Positions 11,046 through 20,694 of a DNA stretch of 64,000 nucleotides are shown here, piece after piece (the stretch's first letter is position 1; every line of letters starts with the position of its first letter). The position numbers and the translations under genes were made by a program. Source of the DNA: Prevotellaceae bacterium (lineage in GTDB: Bacteria > Bacteroidota > Bacteroidia > Bacteroidales > UBA932); NCBI GenBank assembly GCA_031269545.1, contig JAISYZ010000004.1, positions 1 to 64,000 on the forward strand. Direction: 5' to 3'. The notes below the pieces were generated by a model. It did not search any database, was not told the origin of the DNA, and saw only the letters and a program-made list of their open reading frames with translations.

Positions 11046-11522
11046 ATGGCTGAAATTACTGTTTACACCGATGGCGCCGCACGAGGAAATCCGGGAAACG
11101 GAGGTTACGGCGTAATTATGATTTCGGGAAAATATCGCAAGGAAATTTCGCAGGGATTTGCTCTTACGACAAACAACAGAATGGAATTGCTTGCAGTGAT
11201 TGTAGCGCTTGAAAATATAAAACTGGAAAATGCAAATGTAACAGTTTACAGCGATTCAAGATATGTAGTAGATGCCATAAACGAAGGCTGGTTGAAATCG
11301 TGGGAAAGAACACATTTCAAAAACAAAAAAAATCCCGATTTGTGGATGAGATTTTTGAAAGTTTACAGACGTCATAATATACGATTTGTCTGGATTGAAG
11401 GACATGCAGGAAATCCTCTTAACGAATTGTGCGACAAAATGGCTGTTGAAGCATCGATGCAGGCAAATCTGCAAGAAGACAAAGGATATATCCTAAGTAT
11501 TGAGAATAATACTCTACTGTAA
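11046..11522 (+). CDS. rnhA: Ribonuclease HI
   Basis: YTDGAARGNPGNGGYGVI, NNRMELLAVIVALE and VEGHAGNPLNELCD-type motifs. Confidence 0.95.
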   Translation: MAEITVYTDGAARGNPGNGGYGVIMISGKYRKEISQGFALTTNNRMELLAVIVALENIKLENANVTVYSDSRYVVDAINEGWLKSWERTHFKNKKNPDLWMRFLKVYRRHNIRFVWIEGHAGNPLNELCDKMAVEASMQANLQEDKGYILSIENNTLL

Positions 11523-11714
11523 ACTTATTAAAATAGCAGAGATCTTTTAGAAAACTTTATGAATTAATTACTTATACGGCTTACAGAATACCGAACACAA
11601 TACTTAACCTTTTTTAACACTGCGGTTAAAAAAATACATCTATCTTTGCATATCGAAAAACAATAAATAAATATTGAAATTGGTAATTTATATATTAAAA
11701 AACAAAATAAAATT

Positions 11715-12374
11715 ATGAATGGAAAATTAAAAATTTACTGTGCTTGTCTGGCTATCATGTATGTCATATTTTTTGTACACAATGTATATGAAGGAGCAAA
11801 ATTTGCAATAGCAGGCTTTGAAATCGGCTATACACAAGGTAAAAGCGGCAACGACAATTTTAATGTTTGTGTAAGTTACATGACTCCTGTCGATGGTTCT
11901 GCAACTTTTCCATCAACTGTAATCAACGAAAAAACAGGCGAAGAAGTCCGCTTCGAAATCAGACAAATGATAGCGCTCGTATCCAAATCGCCTGAAAATA
12001 TTCCCGCTTATGTAAAAATAATGTATATCACAGCAAGTATATTCGGTTTTATCATTTTTGCGCTTTTTGTATATATTCCTTTTATCGGTTATAAAATAAT
12101 GAAATCAATCACGCAAAACGCATTTTACAGTATCAGGAATATTAAGAAAATAAGAAAAATATCGCTGATTTTATTGCTGATATTTACAATCAATCTTCTT
12201 GTAAACTTTTCGGCAACCATATCTGTCAATGCATATCTGCTTATAAAAGGTTACAGGGCTTATGTGAACGATTTCAATTATTCATTGTTTTTTACAGGAT
12301 TGGTATTACTTATCCTTTCCGAAATTTTGCTATATACTAAAAGCATAAAAGAAGAACAGGATTTAACAGTTTAA
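11715..12374 (+). CDS. DUF2975-like membrane protein
   Basis: 219 aa with several TM segments, directly followed by a YozG-like XRE regulator, the usual gene pair. Confidence 0.65.
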   Translation: MNGKLKIYCACLAIMYVIFFVHNVYEGAKFAIAGFEIGYTQGKSGNDNFNVCVSYMTPVDGSATFPSTVINEKTGEEVRFEIRQMIALVSKSPENIPAYVKIMYITASIFGFIIFALFVYIPFIGYKIMKSITQNAFYSIRNIKKIRKISLILLLIFTINLLVNFSATISVNAYLLIKGYRAYVNDFNYSLFFTGLVLLILSEILLYTKSIKEEQDLTV

Positions 12375-12378
12375 AATT

Positions 12379-12585
12379 ATGGGTGTTATTGTAAATTTAG
12401 ACGTAATGATGGCAAAGCGAAAAATATCGTTAAACGAACTTTCGCAACGAGTGGACATTACACAGGCAAATCTCTCGATATTGAAAACGGGAAAAGCAAA
12501 GGCGATACGGTTCAGTACGCTAAACGCATTATGCAAAGAACTTGACTGTCAGCCGGGAGATATTTTAGAATTTAGAGAAGATTAA
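12379..12585 (+). CDS. XRE/YozG-type HTH regulator
   Basis: 68 aa; ISLNELSQRVDITQANLSILKTGKAKAIRFSTLNALCKELDCQPGDILEF. Confidence 0.92.
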   Translation: MGVIVNLDVMMAKRKISLNELSQRVDITQANLSILKTGKAKAIRFSTLNALCKELDCQPGDILEFRED

Positions 12586-12612
12586 TTTATTAATATTAAA
12601 AATTTGTATAAT

Positions 12613-14922
12613 ATGACAACAAAAAAATTATTGCTATCGATAGGTTTATTGGTAGCGTTAGCTTTAGTGGTAATTTTATTATTAAAAACCATGACAACGA
12701 ACAAAACACAGGAAATTACAGGAGATTGGAAAGGTACGTTAAGCGTACAGGGTGTAAATATGGAATTGATTTTCCATATTGCTGAAACCGAAGGAACATA
12801 TTCGGCTACAATAGATGTTCCGATGCAGGGCGCTTCGGGTATTGCAATTGAAACAACCGAATTTAAAGACGGTGAATTAACCTTATCGTCAGCACAGCTT
12901 CAATTAACGTATAAAGGTAAATTGAAAGGCGAAACGATTGAAGGAAACATCGAACAGATGGGAATGACTTTGCCTTTGACATTAACAAAATTTGAAAGCA
13001 AACTGCCCGGAGATGTTTCGCTGCCTTCGAGCGACGAAGAACTTGCAAAACTGATAGAATTTGATAAAGGCGATTTCAAATACAAAGTCGAAGATTATTT
13101 TGCTCGTCCGAAAGCATCTTCGTTCCAGATTTCGCCGAATGGAAAATACATGTCGTATCGCGAAAAAGACGATAACAACAAGCGACATGTATTTGTAAAA
13201 GAGATTGCTACAGGAAAATCGCAACGAATTATCGAAGAAAAAGAAGAACTTATCCGCGGCTACGGCTGGGTGAACGACGAGCGTCTTGTTTATTTCATGG
13301 ATAAAGGCGGAAACGAAAATTATCACATCTACGCCGTAAATCTTGATGGAACAAACAATATTGACCTGACGCCTTTTGAAGATGTAAGAGCAAGCATAAC
13401 CAATATTTTGAAAGAACAGAAAGATTTCATTATCATCGATATGAACAAAAACAACAAACAGGTTTTTGAACCCTACAAACTTAATGTTGTTACAGGCGAA
13501 ATGGTGCAGTTGTTTGAAAATAAAGATGTAATAAACCCCATACAGGGTTACGATTTTGACAAAGATGGCGAATTGCGCGCTTATACCAAAATGGTGAACG
13601 GAATCGAAATGGAACTGTATTACAAAGATTTGGCAACAGACGAATTTAAATTGGTAAAACGAATGAATTGGGATGATGCATTTGGTATTTCGGCTTTCAA
13701 TTATGCATCGGACAACAAAAACGAAGCATACGTTGTAACAAATCTCGACAGCGACAGAGCGCGTATTGTACTGTACGATTTCAAAGAAGATAAAACAATA
13801 AAAGAAGTATTTTCTAATCCCGATTACGATGTAAGCAATATGGTGCTTTCGCGAAAACGCAATTATGAAATAGATTATTTTACGTACGAAGGCGAGCAAA
13901 ATGTAATTGTTCCAGTAAGCACTTTTTACACCGATTTGCACAACCGTATGGAAAAAGAATTTAAAGGAAAAGAATTTGGAATAACAGATTTCGATGACAA
14001 TGAAAACACGTTTCTACTGTATGTTACGTCCGATAAACTGTTTGGAACATATTACCAATACGATGCGAAGACAAAGAAATTTACTCTGTTATACGATTTG
14101 ATGCCTCAACTGAAAGAAGAAGATATGGCGGAAATGCGACCGATAACATTCAAAAGCCGCGATGGATTAACAATTCACGGATATATTACTTTGCCCAAGG
14201 AAGCCTTGCAGGGCAAAAAAGTTCCATTGATTGTAAATCCGCACGGAGGACCGCAGGGCATTCGCGATTCGTGGGGATTTAATCCCGAAGTGCAGCTGTT
14301 TGCAAGTCGTGGATATGCTACACTGCAAGTGAATTTCCGTATTTCGGGCGGATACGGTAAAGAATTTTTACGCGCAGGATTCAAACAGGTAGGCAGAAAG
14401 TGTATGGATGACGTTGAAGACGGAGTAAAACATGTAATAGCGCAAGGCTGGATTGACAAAGACAGAATCGCAATTTACGGAGGAAGCCATGGCGGTTATG
14501 CAACGCTTATGGGATTGATAAAAACGCCCGATTTATACACTTGTGGAGTTGATTACGTAGGTGTATCAAATATTTTCACGTTTTTTGAATCTTTCCCCGA
14601 ATATTGGAAACCGCTCATCGAAATGGTAAAAGAAATATGGTACGATTTGGATAATCCCGAAGAAGCCGAAATAGCCAAAGAAGTTTCGCCTGTATATCAG
14701 ATTGATAAAATCACAAAACCGCTGTTTGTAGTTCAGGGAGCAAACGATCCGCGCGTCAACATCAACGAATCGGATCAGATAGTTGCAAAATTACGCGCAA
14801 AAGGCTTTGACGTTCCGTACATGGTCAAATACAACGAAGGACACGGCTACGGACACGAAGAAAATTCATTGCTCATGTATAAATGCACAATGGGATTTTT
14901 TGCAAAGAATTTTGCAAAGTAA
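12613..14922 (+). CDS. S9 family (prolyl oligopeptidase-type) serine peptidase with N-terminal anchor and extra beta-rich domain
   Basis: GGSHGGYATLM nucleophile motif, C-terminal GANDPRVN and EGHGYGHEE; ATG at 12613 preferred over TTG at 12604. Confidence 0.93.
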   Translation: MTTKKLLLSIGLLVALALVVILLLKTMTTNKTQEITGDWKGTLSVQGVNMELIFHIAETEGTYSATIDVPMQGASGIAIETTEFKDGELTLSSAQLQLTYKGKLKGETIEGNIEQMGMTLPLTLTKFESKLPGDVSLPSSDEELAKLIEFDKGDFKYKVEDYFARPKASSFQISPNGKYMSYREKDDNNKRHVFVKEIATGKSQRIIEEKEELIRGYGWVNDERLVYFMDKGGNENYHIYAVNLDGTNNIDLTPFEDVRASITNILKEQKDFIIIDMNKNNKQVFEPYKLNVVTGEMVQLFENKDVINPIQGYDFDKDGELRAYTKMVNGIEMELYYKDLATDEFKLVKRMNWDDAFGISAFNYASDNKNEAYVVTNLDSDRARIVLYDFKEDKTIKEVFSNPDYDVSNMVLSRKRNYEIDYFTYEGEQNVIVPVSTFYTDLHNRMEKEFKGKEFGITDFDDNENTFLLYVTSDKLFGTYYQYDAKTKKFTLLYDLMPQLKEEDMAEMRPITFKSRDGLTIHGYITLPKEALQGKKVPLIVNPHGGPQGIRDSWGFNPEVQLFASRGYATLQVNFRISGGYGKEFLRAGFKQVGRKCMDDVEDGVKHVIAQGWIDKDRIAIYGGSHGGYATLMGLIKTPDLYTCGVDYVGVSNIFTFFESFPEYWKPLIEMVKEIWYDLDNPEEAEIAKEVSPVYQIDKITKPLFVVQGANDPRVNINESDQIVAKLRAKGFDVPYMVKYNEGHGYGHEENSLLMYKCTMGFFAKNFAK

Positions 14923-14947
14923 GATACTTTCTATTTTATAGAACGAG

Positions 14948-14975
14948 AATAGCCGAAATTACTTCGGCTATTTTT
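14948..14975 (+). terminator. Rho-independent terminator
   Basis: AATAGCCGAA-attac-TTCGGCTATT followed by TTT, 25 nt after the S9 peptidase stop. Confidence 0.88.
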
Positions 14976-15024
14976 ATTTGTTTTATTATCGGTGTTTCAA
15001 GTCATCGACAGCGCTTGCCAGCAA

Positions 15025-15891
15025 TCAAAAATAGTTCGCTTCCAAGCCGACAATATCGGTGAGCAGGCTGTTTGCCAGGCGACTTGCGCCTGTTCTGAAC
15101 AGTTTATTATTCAGCCAGTCAGCGCCAAGCGTTGACTTCAATATGTTGTAATATACAAGAACTTCGGCTGTAGTTGAAATTCCTCCCGAAGGTTTTATTC
15201 CTACGCTGCGTCCGCTTTGTGTTTTGAAGTCGGCAATTGCCTGACACATTACGCAAACGGCTTCGGGCGTTGCTGCAGCATAAAATTTGCCTGTTGACGT
15301 TTTTATAAAATCGGCTCCGGCTTCCATTGCAAGCAGCGATGCTGTTCGTATCAACTGCAAATCGTTAAGCGCTCCCGTTTCGAGAATGACTTTTACATGA
15401 ACGTCTCCAACGGCTTTTTTTATCTGTTCTATTTCGCTGTAAACAAACTCATAATCTTTCTCCAAAAACCGTCCGACAGATATTACAATATCAATTTCAT
15501 CTGCGCCGTTTTCAATTGCCAGCAAACTTTCCTGAATTTTCACATCAACAAATGTCTGCGAAGCGGGAAACCCTGCGGTAACCGAAGCAATACGGACATT
15601 TTTGTCGGTAAGATTTTTGCGCACCACGCTTACAAGCGCAGGATAAACGCATATAGCCGCAACATTAGGCAAATTGTGATAAACGTTAGAAAAATCGCTG
15701 ACTTTTTCTGCCATTTTTTTTACCTGCGACACTGTATCGGCAGCGTTCAGCGTGGTCAAATCGATGCTGTTGAAACATTGTTTCAGCGCTTCGGGATTAA
15801 TCTTTTTTGCCGACAGTTTTGCTTCTTCAACCTTTTCTCTTATTTGCTTTTCGTCAACTTCGAGACTGTATTTTCCTGAAATATTTTTCAT
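15025..15891 (-). CDS. deoC: Deoxyribose-phosphate aldolase
   Basis: KVILETGAL, ADFIKTSTGK and VGIKPSGGI motifs. Confidence 0.95.
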   Translation of the reverse strand: MKNISGKYSLEVDEKQIREKVEEAKLSAKKINPEALKQCFNSIDLTTLNAADTVSQVKKMAEKVSDFSNVYHNLPNVAAICVYPALVSVVRKNLTDKNVRIASVTAGFPASQTFVDVKIQESLLAIENGADEIDIVISVGRFLEKDYEFVYSEIEQIKKAVGDVHVKVILETGALNDLQLIRTASLLAMEAGADFIKTSTGKFYAAATPEAVCVMCQAIADFKTQSGRSVGIKPSGGISTTAEVLVYYNILKSTLGADWLNNKLFRTGASRLANSLLTDIVGLEANYF

Positions 15892-16102
15892 GTCAAATTT
15901 AATTTATTTTCGTGGCAAAAGTAGTGAAAAAATCAATTCGGAAGAGGAACAGTGTGAGATTATTTATGAAATGCATGTTTATTAGTTTCTGTATCTGAAA
16001 ATTTTACTTTTAAGGAAGCCTCCGTTTAGCAATACTGCAACAGTTCGAGCGGGGAAAATAACGTTACAGTCAAAACTTTATTAAAAAATTAAAATTATTT
16101 CA

Positions 16103-16132
16103 TTTCCGATTAATAAATTTTTACTATATTTG
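16103..16132 (+). promoter_or_regulatory. Candidate promoter for gcvT
   Basis: TTTC (16103) - 18 nt - TATATTTG (16125-16132). Confidence 0.6.
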
Positions 16133-16159
16133 TTGCGTATTTATTAAAAAAATTCAACG

Positions 16160-17263
16160 ATGAAAGTAACAGCATTTACAAACTATCACATACAACTTGG
16201 CGCAAAGATGGCTGAGTTTGCAGGCTACAACATGCCTGTCGAATATTCGGGAATAAACCGTGAACACCTCGCCGTACGCGAAAAATTAGGCGTTTTTGAT
16301 GTAAGCCACATGGGCGAAATCTGGGTAAAAGGCGCAAACGCTCTCAATTTTATTCAATATCTTACATCAAATGACGCTTCGGTTTTATATCCCGGCAAAA
16401 TTCAATATTCGTGCTTCCCCAACGGACGGGGCGGAATTGTTGACGACCTGCTCGTATATTGCATCGACAGCGAAACATATCTGCTGGTGGTGAACGCCGC
16501 AAATATCGAAAAAGACTGGAATTTCCTCTGTTCGCACGCCGACAGGTTCGGCATTGCGCCCGGCAGCGAACTGTATAACGCTTCGGACGAAATCTGTCAA
16601 CTTGCAATTCAAGGTCCTTTGGCGCTGAAAGCCATGCAAAAACTGACTTCCGAAAATATTCTCGACATGGAATATTACACATTTCGCAAAATTGACTTTG
16701 CAGGAATACACAACTTGATTTTTTCGATAACAGGCTACACCGGCGCAGGCGGATGCGAAATATACTGCGCAAACGAAGATGCCGACAAACTTTGGAAAGC
16801 AGTATTCGCCGCAGGCGAAGAATACGGAATAGAACCCGCAGGACTTGGCGCTCGCGATACTCTGCGCCTCGAAATGGGCTTTTGCCTCTACGGACACGAA
16901 CTCGATGATACAACTTCGCCAATCGAAGCAGGACTGGGATGGATTACAAAATTTACCGATACAAAAAATTTCATCGACAAAGATCTCTTATTGAAGCAAA
17001 AAGCAGGAAACATATCGCGAAAACTCGCAGGATTTGTAATGACAGATCGCGGAATACCGCGCCAGCATTACGAAGTATGCGACAGCCGGGGACAAGCAAT
17101 AGGAACGGTTTGCTCGGGAACAATGTCGCCATGCCTGAAAACAGGCATAGGAACGGCTTACCTGAAACCCGAATTTGCAAAAAACGATACGGAAATATAT
17201 GTCAAAATCCGCGAAAAACTCCTGAAAGCCAAAACAGCAAAATTCCCTTTTATTAAAAAATAA
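16160..17263 (+). CDS. gcvT: Glycine cleavage system aminomethyltransferase (T protein)
   Basis: [64 protein letters not shown]. Confidence 0.97.
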   Translation: MKVTAFTNYHIQLGAKMAEFAGYNMPVEYSGINREHLAVREKLGVFDVSHMGEIWVKGANALNFIQYLTSNDASVLYPGKIQYSCFPNGRGGIVDDLLVYCIDSETYLLVVNAANIEKDWNFLCSHADRFGIAPGSELYNASDEICQLAIQGPLALKAMQKLTSENILDMEYYTFRKIDFAGIHNLIFSITGYTGAGGCEIYCANEDADKLWKAVFAAGEEYGIEPAGLGARDTLRLEMGFCLYGHELDDTTSPIEAGLGWITKFTDTKNFIDKDLLLKQKAGNISRKLAGFVMTDRGIPRQHYEVCDSRGQAIGTVCSGTMSPCLKTGIGTAYLKPEFAKNDTEIYVKIREKLLKAKTAKFPFIKK

Positions 17264-17293
17264 AATTATTACTAACACATAACTGTAAAAATC

Positions 17294-18154
17294 ATGAAAA
17301 AAACTGTTGCAATGATAGCACTTGGATTAATCTCCGCAGGTTGTGGCATTTCGCAGACATCAGTCTGGAAAATAAGCAAAGGCAGCCACGAAATATATCT
17401 GGGCGGAAGCGTACATCTGCTTCGTCCGGGCGACTTTCCGCTGCCAAAAGAATTTGACGTGGCATTTGCAAAAGCAAGCACTCTTGTACTCGAAGCCGAT
17501 GTCAAAGACCCCCAAATCCTTACCAAAGTCATGTCGGAAATCATGCTGCCCGAAGGACAAACGCTCAAATCCGTCTTGAACGAAAAGCAGTATAAGGCGC
17601 TTTACGATGCCGCCACCGAAATCGGACTGCCCTTTTCGACAATAGAACGCATGAAACCCGGAATGGCGATGATAACTTTGAGCTCGGCAAAAATGAGCAA
17701 GATAGAACTGACTGCCGGAGGCGTTGATATTTACTATTACGACAAGGCTTCGAGCAAAAACAAAAATGTGGAATTTCTTGAAAGCATAGACTTTCAGCTT
17801 GACCTTATCTGTAATTTGCCTTTCGATATTGACGAATTTACGGCTTATACGCTCGAAGATCTGGAAAAACTGGATTATGAAGACGAATTTGTACAACTTA
17901 TTGACGAATGGCGGCATGGAAAAACAACAAGCCAAAATGAAATAACCCGCATGAAACAGCAGTATCCGAGCGTGTACAAGGCAATGTTTACCGACAGAAA
18001 CCGCAAGTGGCTGCCCAAAATCAAAAAGTATCTCGAAGACGATAATATCGAATTTGTGCTTGTGGGTGCGGCTCACCTCTGGGGCGACGACGGACTGATT
18101 GCCATGCTCAAAAAAGAAGGATACAAAATAGGGCAGCTGCGGGTGAAAAACTGA
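17294..18154 (+). CDS. TraB/GumN family protein
   Basis: ISKGSHEIYLGGSVHLLRPGDFPLP and C-terminal VLVGAAHLWGDDGLIAMLKKEGY. Confidence 0.8.
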   Translation: MKKTVAMIALGLISAGCGISQTSVWKISKGSHEIYLGGSVHLLRPGDFPLPKEFDVAFAKASTLVLEADVKDPQILTKVMSEIMLPEGQTLKSVLNEKQYKALYDAATEIGLPFSTIERMKPGMAMITLSSAKMSKIELTAGGVDIYYYDKASSKNKNVEFLESIDFQLDLICNLPFDIDEFTAYTLEDLEKLDYEDEFVQLIDEWRHGKTTSQNEITRMKQQYPSVYKAMFTDRNRKWLPKIKKYLEDDNIEFVLVGAAHLWGDDGLIAMLKKEGYKIGQLRVKN

Positions 18155-18300
18155 AAATGAACTGCGAAAAACGAAAACACTGCCGTTAAAAAAATGACTG
18201 TTCGACTGTCGGTTTAAAAATATTTATTAATTTCGCGGTATGATTATGCAAAAAAAATACCATGACGAAAACGATGACATATTTGTACAGTAGATTTTCG

Positions 18301-18537
18301 CTCTCGGGGCTGAACGGCTCGCTCTCGGGGCTGAAAGGCTTGCTCTCGGGGCTGAAAGGCTTGCTCTCGGGACTGAACGGCTCGCTCTCGGGGCTGAAAG
18401 GCTTGCTCTCGGGACTGAAAGGCTCGCTCTCGGGAATGAATGGCTCGCTCTCGGGACTGAAAGGCTCGCTCTCGGGGCTGAATGGCTTGCTCTCGGGGCT
18501 GAACGGCTCGCTCTCGGGAATGAATGGCTCGCTCTCG
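18301..18537. repeat. 21-bp GC-rich tandem array, 11 full units plus a partial unit
   Basis: Consensus CTCTCGGG(G/A)(C/A)TGAA(C/A/T)GGCT(C/T)G; strict 21-bp phase; variation confined to four positions. Confidence 0.97.
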
Positions 18538-18596
18538 TGTGCAAATATTTAAAATGGAGTTATACACTTAATATTAATAATAAAAAACAAAAGATT

Positions 18597-19250
18597 ATGG
18601 CAGATTATATTCCAAAAAAAGACGCCGAACTGGTAGCATGGAGCGCCAATTTCGGCTCACAGGTAGCCGCTAATGCCCGCGACTGGGATATTACCGAAAA
18701 GGAAGTTACCGAATTGCAGAATGCTGTCGATACGTTTGCTGCGCTTCATGCGCAAGCCGACAGCCCATCAAAAAACTCTATCATTGTGGCAGAAAAGAAC
18801 GCTGCTCGAAAAGTCCTTGTCGCTGTTGTACGCAGCCTTGCAGGTTTCAGGCTCAAAAATCCTGTAATAACCGATGCGCAGCGCATAGCGCTTGGTCTTC
18901 ACGTGCGCGACACTACGCCCACTCCTGTACCTCCTCCGACTACACGTCCCGAAATTGATATTGATGTGCTGGATGTGCGGCGGCTAAAAGTGGTGTTTCA
19001 CGACATTGGCAAAGACAGCAAGGCAAAGCCGTACGGTGTAATCGGTGCAGTGATATTATATGCAGTGCTTGATGCGCCTCCGACAGACATCTCGGCTCTC
19101 AACCGCAGCCTGCTGGCAACCCGTACGCCGCACATCATCGAGTTTACCGAAGAGGAGCGCGGCAAAACGGTTTACATGACAATATGCTGGCAAAACGAAA
19201 AAGGCGAACGCGGTCCGTTGAGCGAAATCGAAAGTGCAATAGTGCCTTAG
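18597..19250 (+). CDS. Uncharacterised protein: helical N-terminal region, Pro-rich linker, Ig/FN3-like C-terminal region
   Basis: ATG at 18597 (MADYIPKKDAELVAW...); TPTPVPPPTTRP linker; C-terminal YMTICWQNEKGERGPLSEIESAIVP. Confidence 0.7.
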   Translation: MADYIPKKDAELVAWSANFGSQVAANARDWDITEKEVTELQNAVDTFAALHAQADSPSKNSIIVAEKNAARKVLVAVVRSLAGFRLKNPVITDAQRIALGLHVRDTTPTPVPPPTTRPEIDIDVLDVRRLKVVFHDIGKDSKAKPYGVIGAVILYAVLDAPPTDISALNRSLLATRTPHIIEFTEEERGKTVYMTICWQNEKGERGPLSEIESAIVP

Positions 19251-19288
19251 ATTATTTGTTGATTAAGACAAACCGGTCGGCGGCATTT

Positions 19289-20668
19289 TCATTTTTTGCA
19301 CTGGTATGTGCAGCCTATACACTGTGTCAGTTCGCCGTGCAGGCGTTTTTCTACGAGGTCGGCAACGCTGTTGCGCAATGTTTCGATGCTTATTTTGCTT
19401 ATGACATCGCAGGCAAAACCAAACAGTTGCAATAACTGCGCTCTGCGATTTTCTATTCCGCGCGAACGCATGTAAAACAGTGCATCTTCGTCGAGCCTGC
19501 CTGTTGTAACGCCGTGGCTGCATTTCACGTCGTCGGCATATATTTCGAGCTGCGGACGCGTAAACATTCTTGATGTATCGGAAAGCATTATATTGTTGTT
19601 TGCCTGAAAAGCCTCAGTTTTGTCGGCATGGGGACTTACAAGTATTTTGCCTTTGAAAATTCCTGTTGCGTTTTCGTCAAGTATCCCTTTGAAATGCTCG
19701 TTGCTTGTGCAGTGGGGCGCAGCGTGATTTACCGAAGTGTAGTTGGCAACATACTGCGACCTGTCCACCAGAAACAGCCCGAAAGTATGATTTTCGCAGT
19801 GTTCGCCATCGAGCAAAGTGCTTATGTTGTTGCACACTACGCCACCGTTCAGCGTTATTGTGTTGTCGGTGCAGGCGCTTCCTTTTTCCTGTTTTACATA
19901 CGAAAACGAAAAATGATTTGAATGATTGTGTTCGTTTTGCAGGCGAACAGTTTCGAGATGTGCGGCGTTGCCGACAAACGTTTCGTTTACGCAGTTTGCA
20001 AGAAATTTACTGTCGGAAAAAGTATTGTCGCAGATTAAAATATTTGCCTGCGCATTCTGTTCGATAATAAACAGATTGCGGTATTGAACCATAGTGTCGT
20101 TTTCGCCCAGCAGTATGTTAGTTATCTGAAGGGGCTTGTCGAGAACAGCATTTTGCGGCACATATACAAAAATTCCATCCTGGGCAAATGCCGTGTTCAA
20201 TGCCACCAGACCTTCGTTCTGGTTGTCTGCAATTTTATTGTAATACTGTCTGAACAGTTCGGGATACTTTATCGATGCTTCGGCTAAACTTCCATAAATA
20301 ACGCCATTTTCGAGAATTGTGAGTTTGCTGTTTCTCCTGCAAAATCCGTTTTGCAGAAATATCTTATGCGAAATCAAATCGTAAACATCACAGACAAACA
20401 TGTCGCTGGCAGTCTGAAACGCAGTTGGAATAAAGTATTTTTCGTAAGCATGCGAAAATATTTTTTGAATGTCGATGTGTTTGTACTTTTCGTTTTCGTG
20501 ATTGTATATGCTGTTGATATTGAAATTTTCGATTGCTTCGCTTCGTGCAAGATTCATTGCTTCGCCAACATTTTCGCAAATCAAATCCATATTAGAGAGA
20601 TACAGATTTACAAAATAATCTGCCAGATTTTCGGGTTGAATAATATTATCATCAGTACTTTTTATCAT
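19289..20668 (-). CDS. sufD: Fe-S cluster assembly protein SufD
   Basis: C-terminal KCSHGVTTGRLDEDALFYMRSRGIENRRAQLLQLFGFACDV is diagnostic for SufB/SufD. Confidence 0.95.
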   Translation of the reverse strand: MIKSTDDNIIQPENLADYFVNLYLSNMDLICENVGEAMNLARSEAIENFNINSIYNHENEKYKHIDIQKIFSHAYEKYFIPTAFQTASDMFVCDVYDLISHKIFLQNGFCRRNSKLTILENGVIYGSLAEASIKYPELFRQYYNKIADNQNEGLVALNTAFAQDGIFVYVPQNAVLDKPLQITNILLGENDTMVQYRNLFIIEQNAQANILICDNTFSDSKFLANCVNETFVGNAAHLETVRLQNEHNHSNHFSFSYVKQEKGSACTDNTITLNGGVVCNNISTLLDGEHCENHTFGLFLVDRSQYVANYTSVNHAAPHCTSNEHFKGILDENATGIFKGKILVSPHADKTEAFQANNNIMLSDTSRMFTRPQLEIYADDVKCSHGVTTGRLDEDALFYMRSRGIENRRAQLLQLFGFACDVISKISIETLRNSVADLVEKRLHGELTQCIGCTYQCKK

Positions 20669-20694
20669 AAAGCGTTTTTATTTTCTGTGAAGTG

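Noticed and set aside
12982-13941. 319-aa ORF antisense to the S9 peptidase
   Set aside because: Shadow ORF opposite a well-supported conserved gene; composition typical of antisense translation
16160-17263. Glycine riboswitch upstream of gcvT
   Set aside because: The 15892-16159 interval lacks recognisable paired glycine-aptamer features; only a standard promoter is evident
17360-18076. 238-aa ORF antisense to the TraB/GumN gene
   Set aside because: No recognisable motif; sense gene well supported
18301-18537. 21-bp array as a CRISPR array
   Set aside because: Units are directly contiguous with no spacers, no cas genes nearby, and 21 bp is too short for typical repeat-spacer architecture
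18227-18567. Overlapping heptad ORFs on both strands of the first array as genes
   Set aside because: Any stop-free unit whose length is a multiple of 3 stays open in several frames; no single frame is clearly supported by the variation pattern
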